DNA of 20,805 nt from the NCBI GenBank assembly GCA_002372505.1, contig DFGY01000048.1, positions 3,983 through 24,787 of the forward strand. The letters run 5' to 3'. The first letter of the stretch is position 1. The number at the start of each line of letters is the position of its first letter. The stretch comes from Firmicutes bacterium UBA3738. GTDB lineage: Bacteria > Bacillota > Clostridia > Peptostreptococcales > Anaerovoracaceae. The notes beneath the pieces are model-generated. The model searched no databases. It worked only from the letters and a program-made list of their open reading frames with translations, and was not told the DNA's origin. Of the stretch, positions 6,384-13,569 are shown piece after piece. A program made the position numbers and the translations under genes.

Positions 6384-7013
6384 ATGAAAAATAAGATTTC
6401 TGATGTGAGGACACAGCGCAGTCGTCAGTTACTGGCTAATGCGCTCATCGAACTGATGAAAGAAAAGCCTATTTCCAAAATCACTGTAAACGACATCGTT
6501 AAACAGGCAAAGGTGGCTAGAACTACATTCTACGCCCAGTTTAAGGATAAGAACCAATTCATCGAAGCCGTTATCGATGACAAACTCCATGAGCTTCGCT
6601 CAATTGTCATGCCCAGATTCGATGATGAGGATTATCAGCTCACCGACGATCAGATGGCTGAGTGGAGCGAGAATTATTACATAGCTTACTTCAACGCATT
6701 TCTTGCTAACGCCGACTTCTTCAGAGTCATGCTCAGTGGGAACGGGGTTCCCGGCTTCGTAGACAGGCTGGTGGAAAACGGCGTCAAAGCGTACACCTAC
6801 GTATTCCAGCATGCAGAAACAAAGGAGTTCCCATTGCCGGCTAAGTACATCATTCAGTACCTGGTAAGCGCCCACATAGGTCTGGGAATCCAGTGGCTGC
6901 AGAATGACTTTAAGGAGAGCCCGGAATACATGGCCAGAATCCAGGAGCGCCTGACCTACAAAGGACTGCTGAGAGGACTGAAACTGGATCAGGACGTAAC
7001 CCTGCTCAGGTAG
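6384..7013 (+). CDS. TetR/AcrR-family transcriptional regulator
   Basis: This 209-residue protein has the TetR DNA-binding domain at the N-terminus. QRSRQLLANALIELM is helix 1, and ITVNDIVKQAKVARTTFYAQF (33-53) is the helix-turn-helix with the characteristic TTFYAQF end. The C-terminal part, with a YFNAFLANADFFRVML segment, resembles the ligand domains of DhaS-like TetR proteins; the ligand is unknown. GGGAGG lies 6 nt before the ATG. It is monocistronic and ends at a strong terminator. Nothing transcribed in the same direction is present, so its target may be itself, the divergent XRE-Uma2 gene, or a distant locus. Confidence 0.9.
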   Translation: MKNKISDVRTQRSRQLLANALIELMKEKPISKITVNDIVKQAKVARTTFYAQFKDKNQFIEAVIDDKLHELRSIVMPRFDDEDYQLTDDQMAEWSENYYIAYFNAFLANADFFRVMLSGNGVPGFVDRLVENGVKAYTYVFQHAETKEFPLPAKYIIQYLVSAHIGLGIQWLQNDFKESPEYMARIQERLTYKGLLRGLKLDQDVTLLR

Positions 7014-7042
7014 GAAAGCCTCAGGCAAGAATCAGATTAAAA

Positions 7043-7085
7043 AACCCCTTTCGTTAGATTTCGTCTAACAAAAGGGGTTCTTTTT
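7043..7085. terminator. Bidirectional Rho-independent terminator between the TetR and phosphatase genes
   Basis: AACCCCTTT..GTTAGA pairs with TCTAAC..AAAGGGGTT around a TTTCG loop (7059-7063), with one internal mismatch. On the plus strand it is followed by T5 (7081-7085); on the minus strand by a T-run opposite the A-run at 7039-7044. It therefore closes both the TetR gene and the minus-strand phosphatase gene, whose stop codon (7086-7084) lies on its edge. It also marks the boundary between the G+C-richer left half and the A+T-rich surface locus. Confidence 0.9.
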
Positions 7086-8325
7086 ATTTCATTTTATATT
7101 TCTTAGCGGTCTTCTTAGTTGTCTTAGTCTTTGATGTGCTTGCCTTGTCCGGCTCTATCATAATCTTACGAAGCCTTTTTATATGAGTCGGTTTAACCTT
7201 GCATTCTTCCACTAAGTATTTTTCAGTGCGCTGTGAAAAGTTAAGTTTTGTACCCTTATACTTATTGTTTATAAACTGATACATGTGGTTGAACTTTGCT
7301 CTCAGTTTCTTGGAACTAATATATGAGTAGCATCCGGAGACGGAGAATAATGACATCTCGTAGTCGGCATACAGATTTTTCTTGCTGACCCCCAGCAAGG
7401 CGTTAATCAGGAATGCCAGGGTCCCAGTTCTGTCTCTACCTATCATGCAATGGAACACTATAGGATAATTCTTTTTGCTGGCAAAGTAAGATAGTTCTTT
7501 AGCAATTATGGTTTTATCATTTCCAATGGAGTAAAACTGCTCATACTGCAGAGCTGGCACATTGATGTACTTTTTCGCTCCCAGTGATTTGGACTTGCCA
7601 ATGAATACTTCTTCATCGTTTGCTCTACGAAGATCCAACTGTTTCTTAATACCCAGCTCATTATTCATATATTTTATGCCGGCTTTAGATATCTGATCCA
7701 AATTGCCGCTTCTGTATATCATACCTTGCTTGATTCTTCCGCCGGGAACCTTGTATCCGCCAAGGTCTCTCACGTTGGAAACGCCGTCCACCTTTAAAGT
7801 TCTGGGAGTCCACCTAGTCTTAAATGTATAAACCGGGGATTTAATAGTCTTGCCTCTGTAATTTCCGGTGACTCGCCAGTAATAACGCTTCCCCGCAAGC
7901 AGATTTTCTAGAAGAAAGCTCTCGCCCCTTACTTTATATGATTTCACTGTATTGGTCTTGGTCTTTTTCATATTCTTGGCAAATGAAACACTGACCACAT
8001 ATCTTTTAAGAGCCATAGTTTTGTACGACCCACTGAGTTTCCACTTTAGTGTAACTCCGGCCGGATAACTTCTTTCAAAATATTTTCCGTAAATCTTCGT
8101 CTTTGTGACACCTGCTTTAAATTTCTTGTACCACTTGAGCATGAGGGGATTCATTATGTAATAGGACTGATTATTCTTCATGTCCCTTACGATTGTCACT
8201 TTTTTGGTTTTCCCTCCAACTGCTGCATTGGCCACCCCAACGCTTACTCCCGGCACTATGCCTCCAAACATCAGTGCCAAGCATAACACCGTTGCCAAAG
8301 CTGATTTAAATATCTTCTTCTCCAT
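7084..8325 (-). CDS. Exported tyrosine-phosphatase-like protein with FN3-like domain
   Basis: This 413-residue protein starts with a signal peptide (hydrophobic 8-32, likely cleavage after ANA at about 34). Residues ~85-172 look like a fibronectin-III-type beta domain (ending in AGKRYYWRVTG and VYTFKT). Residues ~175-360 form a Y_phosphatase3-like phosphatase: NVRDLGGY (184-191), IYRSGNL, and the P-loop HCMIGRDRTGT with C293 and R299 intact. The C-terminal tail is Lys/Thr-rich. The family removes phosphate from proteins, lipids or inositol phosphates. Because this one is exported, it cannot act as a cytoplasmic Wzb-type partner and more likely acts on wall or external phosphoesters (inference). 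AAGGTGG precedes the ATG. It lies 83 nt after the GT2-TagF gene, so it may be the last gene of the surface operon. Confidence 0.8.
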   Translation of the reverse strand: MEKKIFKSALATVLCLALMFGGIVPGVSVGVANAAVGGKTKKVTIVRDMKNNQSYYIMNPLMLKWYKKFKAGVTKTKIYGKYFERSYPAGVTLKWKLSGSYKTMALKRYVVSVSFAKNMKKTKTNTVKSYKVRGESFLLENLLAGKRYYWRVTGNYRGKTIKSPVYTFKTRWTPRTLKVDGVSNVRDLGGYKVPGGRIKQGMIYRSGNLDQISKAGIKYMNNELGIKKQLDLRRANDEEVFIGKSKSLGAKKYINVPALQYEQFYSIGNDKTIIAKELSYFASKKNYPIVFHCMIGRDRTGTLAFLINALLGVSKKNLYADYEMSLFSVSGCYSYISSKKLRAKFNHMYQFINNKYKGTKLNFSQRTEKYLVEECKVKPTHIKRLRKIMIEPDKASTSKTKTTKKTAKKYKMK

Positions 8326-8393
8326 TTTTCCACCTTTATAAACACTTATTACGTTTTCTTATAGATTCCACTTAACCATAACATATTGATTGA

Positions 8394-8413
8394 AATAAGG
8401 CAATTACCTTATT
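8394..8413 (-). terminator. Weak hairpin spanning the stop codon of the GT2-TagF gene
   Basis: AATAAGG (8394-8400) and CCTTATT (8407-8413) are perfect 7-bp arms around a 6-nt loop, and the GT2-TagF stop codon (8411-8409) lies in one arm. The stem is A+T-rich and only a short TTTC follows on the minus strand, so it is at best a partial terminator. Read-through to the phosphatase gene is plausible. Confidence 0.3.
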
Positions 8414-10751
8414 CTTTACTAATAATATCTATAACTCGTTTACTGTGTTCCCCACATCTTGGCACGAAAAATTCTTCAATGTTTTTTTTCTTGTCTTCAG
8501 GTAATACACAGTCAGAACTGATTATTTTAGATAATGTATTCATAACGTCTTCAATTTGCGGGCAATAATATCCTAAACAACCATAATCAACACCTGCTAC
8601 GTTATTGTAAATTGCATTTTTTTCAAAATCAAAGAAGATTACTGGTTTTTCTAAATAAAGATAGTCAAAAGACAACGACGAATAATCAGTAATTAGCATA
8701 CTAGATTCATTTATTATATCCGTCCAGGATTCAATCTTAGCATATGGTAGTAATTCGATATTATCGGGCACAAGTTCCTTTATGTATGGTAACAAAATAT
8801 CATTATCATGGTGTAGAATGACCCTGAATTTGTAATCACTGCTCAGTTCAGACTTACTTATCCTTGCCAGTAACGCCTCCCAATTTGCTGCAAATTCGCT
8901 TTCCTTAAAACGTTTTTCCAGGGATCTCTCATCACCATAATAAATATCTTTGCGCCAGGTAGGGAATATACTTACAATCCTTTCTGACTCTCCTTTGCGA
9001 AGATTATCCCATCTCGGCAAGCCTGTTAAGGTGATGATCTCTTCCGTCAAATGATAATTAGGTATCGATAATAGTGCGTCCCTTTCAGGGTATGCAGATG
9101 CAATAAACTTGTCGAACGACATATTACCCAACCATGAAGAATTATTGCTCCTCATTACTCCGTGTTGCAGGAATACCATTTTATATCTGGGAACAATGCT
9201 TTTCTCTTTTTCCACCTTCTTCTGTTTATCCCTCGGTCCTGTATAATACCAAGGATTTCTCAAATAATCATCACAATGGGATGTGAAAAAATACTCTGCA
9301 CCTGCGAGTAGTTTCCAATGATCCACGCTACCAAAGTCAATGACATTAAAGCCCTCATTTTTCAGACGCAAATAATCTATACTATCGCGACTGAGAATGA
9401 ATGCAATCTTATCATGTACGTTATTCTTCATAACATACCTATACAGAGCCTCCCCGTTATCTTTAGCCGTATCGTTGCGATCCATAAAAATCCAATATCC
9501 ATTGGACTCGCTATTATAATTACTTACAAATTCATCAAACTGGGATTTATATGTATCATAATTCGGAAAAAACTCCAATGGTTTTTGCTCATCCTTTTGT
9601 GAAGCAGATTTGACTTCTCTTTTTTTAATATCGGAAATATAATCAGCAAGCTTAACAGCAGGCTTTACTATTTTTCTTGATAGTTTTTTATTTGCTTTTT
9701 TTAAATTTTTCTTCGACTTAGCAAGTTGTTTTTCAGCGCTTGATAATCTTTTGCCCAAAACTTGAATGCGTTTCATTAAGCATTCTTCAATACACGGCCC
9801 ATAATTCCTATCCTTCATGTTTTGGATAAACCGGATATATTCCATATTTGCAAGGCATGAAAAATTCTCAAATCCATATTTATCAAGGGCTTCTCTAGTC
9901 AATTCAAAAGCCTTGTGCCTCATTTCAACATCGTCCATAAAACTCGTTCTATTAATATAAAAGTCTTTTACTAACTTTACAATGCGCTCCGCTATGACAC
10001 CATTTGAAAAGGACAGTTTATATGCGTTGCTCAAACCACATATTATGTCGTAGAGTTCTTTATACAACTCAAGGTCGACCCTTGTAGTGATGCTATTTTC
10101 AGATTCACTCGTATATTGGTATACGATATCATCTATCTTTGTAATTCTCTGAGCGTAAGCAACGCATGTCATATCGAATATCTCGTCTTCACTTGTTTTC
10201 ATAGCTTCATTAAATCTAATGCTATGTTTTTCAAGAAAAGCTCGATTATAGATGGTTTTAAGAATAAATGGGGGTTTATTCAATAGAACTTTGCGTATAA
10301 AGTCGTTGTTTTCGTTAACAGGGTGAAATCTTTTATCTATAAAATCCGTGAAGACCTTCAAGCCTTTGTTTGTTACTCCAATTCTTGTCCCAATAAGAAT
10401 ATCGCTTTCGTACCTCTCCATTTGCGAGAGTAACACGCTATACCCGTCATTCACAATTTTATCATCAGGATCCATAAAAATAACATATGGCGATGTAGCA
10501 AGATCCATACCGATGTTTCTCGGCTTTGACGGGCTACCGCTTCCCTCCTTTAGTCGTTCACATTTAATGTTTTGATACCTCTTTCCATAAGAATTAATTA
10601 TTTCAAAAGTGTCATCTGTTGAACAATCATCAACTACAAAAATTTCAAACTCATTGAATCTTGATTGTGCGACGATGGAATCCAAACACCTTTTTACACA
10701 ATGTGCTTTGTTGTAACAAGGCACAATTATAGTACCTTTATAATCACTCAT
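8409..10751 (-). CDS. Bifunctional GT2 glycosyltransferase / TagF-type glycerophosphotransferase
   Basis: This 780-residue protein has two catalytic modules. Residues 1-~230 are a GT-A family 2 transferase: TIIVPCYN (7-14), VVDDCSTD (39-46) and MDPDD (93-97, metal-binding). Residues ~325-375 are a Lys-rich, probably coiled-coil linker. Residues ~415-745 are a CDP-glycerol glycerophosphotransferase domain: FLQHGVM (527-533), TGLPRWD (576-582), PTWR and LITDYSSLSFDYLYLEKPV (686-704). It would add a sugar and transfer or polymerise polyol-phosphate units from a CDP-activated donor at the cytoplasmic face of the membrane, as in teichoic-acid-like polymers. Its ATG overlaps the wecB stop by 4 nt (ATGA, 10751-10748), which suggests translational coupling. 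The polyol and sugar cannot be told from sequence. Confidence 0.88.
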   Translation of the reverse strand: MSDYKGTIIVPCYNKAHCVKRCLDSIVAQSRFNEFEIFVVDDCSTDDTFEIINSYGKRYQNIKCERLKEGSGSPSKPRNIGMDLATSPYVIFMDPDDKIVNDGYSVLLSQMERYESDILIGTRIGVTNKGLKVFTDFIDKRFHPVNENNDFIRKVLLNKPPFILKTIYNRAFLEKHSIRFNEAMKTSEDEIFDMTCVAYAQRITKIDDIVYQYTSESENSITTRVDLELYKELYDIICGLSNAYKLSFSNGVIAERIVKLVKDFYINRTSFMDDVEMRHKAFELTREALDKYGFENFSCLANMEYIRFIQNMKDRNYGPCIEECLMKRIQVLGKRLSSAEKQLAKSKKNLKKANKKLSRKIVKPAVKLADYISDIKKREVKSASQKDEQKPLEFFPNYDTYKSQFDEFVSNYNSESNGYWIFMDRNDTAKDNGEALYRYVMKNNVHDKIAFILSRDSIDYLRLKNEGFNVIDFGSVDHWKLLAGAEYFFTSHCDDYLRNPWYYTGPRDKQKKVEKEKSIVPRYKMVFLQHGVMRSNNSSWLGNMSFDKFIASAYPERDALLSIPNYHLTEEIITLTGLPRWDNLRKGESERIVSIFPTWRKDIYYGDERSLEKRFKESEFAANWEALLARISKSELSSDYKFRVILHHDNDILLPYIKELVPDNIELLPYAKIESWTDIINESSMLITDYSSLSFDYLYLEKPVIFFDFEKNAIYNNVAGVDYGCLGYYCPQIEDVMNTLSKIISSDCVLPEDKKKNIEEFFVPRCGEHSKRVIDIISKE

Positions 10752-11848
10752 ACCAAAACCTCTTCCAAAATATTCGATATTCTAATACTAGCTTTTCCAT
10801 CACCATAAGGATTGTTTCTTTTGCTTATTTTACCATATTCTGAAGGGTTGTCTAAAAGCATTTTTGTTTGTTCGTAAATAGTTTCTTCATTAGTGCCTAC
10901 TAGTTTCAATGTTCCTGCTTTAATTCCTTCCGGCCTTTCTGTTGTATCACGCATTACTAATACAGGTTTGCCCAATGAAGGCGCTTCCTCCTGAATCCCT
11001 CCGCTATCCGTCAATACAAGGTAACTACGTCCCATAAAATTATGAAAATCTATTATATCAAGTGGTTCTATTAGTTTAATCGATTCACACCTTCCAAATA
11101 CCTCATCAGCGGTATTTCTAACTATCGGATTCATGTGAACTGGATATATTGCTTTAACATCATCGTACTCATCGAGAATCCTTTTAATCGCTCTAAACAT
11201 TCCTTTCATAGTTTCCCCCAGATTCTCACGTCTATGAGCTGTAATCAGTAACAATCTATCCTGACCCAACCAATTCAATAGCTCATGGTTATAATCTTCG
11301 CGGACAGTCGTGGACAAAGCATCAATAACAGTGTTACCTGTAACAAATACTTTTTCTTCATCCTTGCCCTCCCTTACAAGATTATCCCTAGCCCACTCTG
11401 TAGGTGCAAAATTGTACTCGGCCAAAATACTAACGCTCTGCCTGTTAAACTCTTCAGGATAAGGTGAATAGATATTATATGTTCGAAGTCCAGCTTCCAC
11501 ATGGCCTACCGATATGCCTTTGTAGTAAGCACTCAACGCAGTAGCAAAAGTTGTAGTAGTGTCACCATGAACCAATACTATGTCAGGAGCCTCCTTTTCT
11601 AAAACAGGTTTAATCTTTTGCATGACTGCAGTTGTTACATCGTATAAATCCTGACCATTAGTCATAATGTCAAGATTATAATCAGGTTGAAGTTTAAAAG
11701 TTTTTAACACCTGTTTGAGCATTTCTCTATGTTGACCTGTAACGCAAAGAACCACTTCCATTCTTTCCCTTGACTTTAGTTCATTTACCAGTGGTGCCAT
11801 TTTAATAGCTTCAGGCCTGGTTCCAAAGACAATCATTATTTTTTTCAC
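10748..11848 (-). CDS. wecB: UDP-N-acetylglucosamine 2-epimerase (non-hydrolysing)
   Basis: This 366-residue enzyme converts UDP-GlcNAc to UDP-ManNAc. Family motifs are present and intact: GTRPEAIKMAPL (9-20), HGDTTTTFA (94-102, with D95), GHVEAGLRT (115-123, E117), PEEFNRQ (131-137), AHRREN (204-209) and the UDP-binding LTDSGGIQEEAPSLGKPV (279-296). The start is a GTG at 11848 that overlaps the preceding stop as GTGA; a start at the ATG four codons later would remove the first strand of the Rossmann fold. UDP-ManNAc feeds ManNAc-containing wall polymers or the linkage unit of teichoic acids. Its position between the phosphodiester glycosidases and the TagF fusion supports use in this operon's own polymer. 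Confidence 0.93.
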   Translation of the reverse strand: MKKIMIVFGTRPEAIKMAPLVNELKSRERMEVVLCVTGQHREMLKQVLKTFKLQPDYNLDIMTNGQDLYDVTTAVMQKIKPVLEKEAPDIVLVHGDTTTTFATALSAYYKGISVGHVEAGLRTYNIYSPYPEEFNRQSVSILAEYNFAPTEWARDNLVREGKDEEKVFVTGNTVIDALSTTVREDYNHELLNWLGQDRLLLITAHRRENLGETMKGMFRAIKRILDEYDDVKAIYPVHMNPIVRNTADEVFGRCESIKLIEPLDIIDFHNFMGRSYLVLTDSGGIQEEAPSLGKPVLVMRDTTERPEGIKAGTLKLVGTNEETIYEQTKMLLDNPSEYGKISKRNNPYGDGKASIRISNILEEVLV

Positions 11849-13569
11849 TGTTCGAACCTCTTCTTAACATCTTGATAAACCATCAAATTTAGGAACCCCG
11901 ATTCTCTAAATGTATCGTTTTTCATTTCCGGGGCAGTATCTGATTCAAACATTATCACCCCTTTACCCGCGCCTTCAAACGCTCTTTTCCCTATACTCTC
12001 TACATTTTTCGGAATGCAAATATATTTTAGTTTAAAACAATTCAAAAAAGCCGCATCGCTAATTTTTTTTATAGTTGTTGGCAAATTTACATATGTAAGA
12101 TCAGACATAACTCTCCTATCTCCGTTATCAAGAAGCAGCGACATACAATTACAGAAATGTGCTCCCACATTTTCTACGCCTTCTCCTATGTAAATTTGAT
12201 CTATTTTATTTCTGATAGAATACCATGGCTGTGATGTATCATTCAGTTCCCAGTCTTTCATTTCTACTGCCTTATTGCCACCTTCTTTACTGTATGAAAA
12301 CTCATTAATACCTACATTGAAAACATCATTCCCTTCATGATAGGCATAAACCACTGATTTTTCATCTCCTTCTTTGCCGCAATACCCCATGGTGATTATA
12401 CCTGCGTTAATATCTGAGCTATCAACAAGAAGCCCCTTTTTAAAGTTGTACGTAAAACGTCCAAGTTTAATTTTCTTTGTTACAGCATTCCCATTTTCAT
12501 TGAATAAAAATGTACGACCATTGATTATATGCATTCCCGTCTGTGGTATCCCATTTATAATGTATTTATAATTTCCTCTCCTGTCCTCATAAAGAGTTGT
12601 TTGGTTGTCTACTAAACTTTTAATCTTTGAGTGGCTCTTCTGCTTTTTTCCATCCTTATCGCCAACCACCAACAACGCTGAGGATACACCTCTTTCGTAG
12701 CCGTCAGCCTTTGTATTTCTAAATACTAAACTTTTTTCTCCCAGCCTTTTTGTAAGAAAAGAACTGCTCCCACCACCGTCAAGATTTAAAGCCTGTGTAC
12801 ACCCCAGTTGCTTAAAAATTTTCGCAAACTCTTTCAGCGATATTCCCGGGGAGGAAGGATCTCTTCCATCAACACTAAGTATGTACACTGTGGAATCGTC
12901 GGTTATTCCAATACCTTGCCTCGGTTCTCTAGGGCTTTCAAGATTATCTGCGATATCTCCATCCCAGACAAGTATAGGTTCCCCGCCAACAGCTTCCTGA
13001 ACATCCTCCGCCGACTCATTGCCAGCACGTATACTCACCTGTCCATCTTTTGAAACGGCGAAGTAGTATTCATCACTACTTGAATTGAGCACAACTCCCT
13101 CTGCAATCAATTTTCCTATAGTCATCCCTTTAGCGGAATGCTGCATTAAAAAAAAATCTCCATTTGAGGCAGCTATAACTTCTCCATTTGTGTCTATGGA
13201 GTTTTCATAGGCTTTGACTTGCTGTTCAACGAAAGAGAAACCAAAAGCCGATAATGGGTCTTTTTCTACTGCCCTTACTCTTTCCTCTTTTCCATTTCCA
13301 TTTTGATAGTAATTGCCCGTAGACACTTTAAACTTTACATCCGCATCTGGCGGTATCATCAAAACATGAACCCTAACGTTTTTTTCTTCCTCATCTGTTG
13401 CATACATTGTAATTTCGGTCATGCCATAGGGAAGTTTATATACTTCTCTGCAAGTTTCATCGGCGCCTTTGGCAATGTCAATGTTACGAACGAAAAGAGT
13501 GAATCCTAACATCAATATTAGGATCCACCTATTGTTTCTTAGCATATTTTTAACTGCCCACATTCTCAT
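11845..13569 (-). CDS. Exported phosphodiester glycosidase (NAGPA) with wall-binding-like and LRR modules, paralog 2
   Basis: This 574-residue protein has an N-terminal membrane or signal segment (about 15-28). A NAGPA/DUF2233 domain follows (about 125-305) with ASNGDFF (134-140), REPRQGIGI (214-222), SVDGRDP (232-238) and LNLDGGGSSSF (261-271). Residues ~333-385 carry degenerate choline-binding-like repeats (YIINGIPQTG, FLFNENGNAVT, YNFKKGLL), and ~455-565 carry BspA-type leucine-rich repeats (LPTTIKKISDAAFLN, IPKNVESIGKRAFE). The family cleaves sugar-1-phosphodiesters such as GlcNAc-P-mannose. On the cell surface it could trim phosphodiester-linked sugars from wall polymer (inference). Unlike paralog 1 it keeps the conserved Asn and is rich in Asp/Glu. 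ATGA overlap with paralog 1 (13569-13566) and GTGA overlap with wecB. Confidence 0.85.
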   Translation of the reverse strand: MRMWAVKNMLRNNRWILILMLGFTLFVRNIDIAKGADETCREVYKLPYGMTEITMYATDEEEKNVRVHVLMIPPDADVKFKVSTGNYYQNGNGKEERVRAVEKDPLSAFGFSFVEQQVKAYENSIDTNGEVIAASNGDFFLMQHSAKGMTIGKLIAEGVVLNSSSDEYYFAVSKDGQVSIRAGNESAEDVQEAVGGEPILVWDGDIADNLESPREPRQGIGITDDSTVYILSVDGRDPSSPGISLKEFAKIFKQLGCTQALNLDGGGSSSFLTKRLGEKSLVFRNTKADGYERGVSSALLVVGDKDGKKQKSHSKIKSLVDNQTTLYEDRRGNYKYIINGIPQTGMHIINGRTFLFNENGNAVTKKIKLGRFTYNFKKGLLVDSSDINAGIITMGYCGKEGDEKSVVYAYHEGNDVFNVGINEFSYSKEGGNKAVEMKDWELNDTSQPWYSIRNKIDQIYIGEGVENVGAHFCNCMSLLLDNGDRRVMSDLTYVNLPTTIKKISDAAFLNCFKLKYICIPKNVESIGKRAFEGAGKGVIMFESDTAPEMKNDTFRESGFLNLMVYQDVKKRFEQ

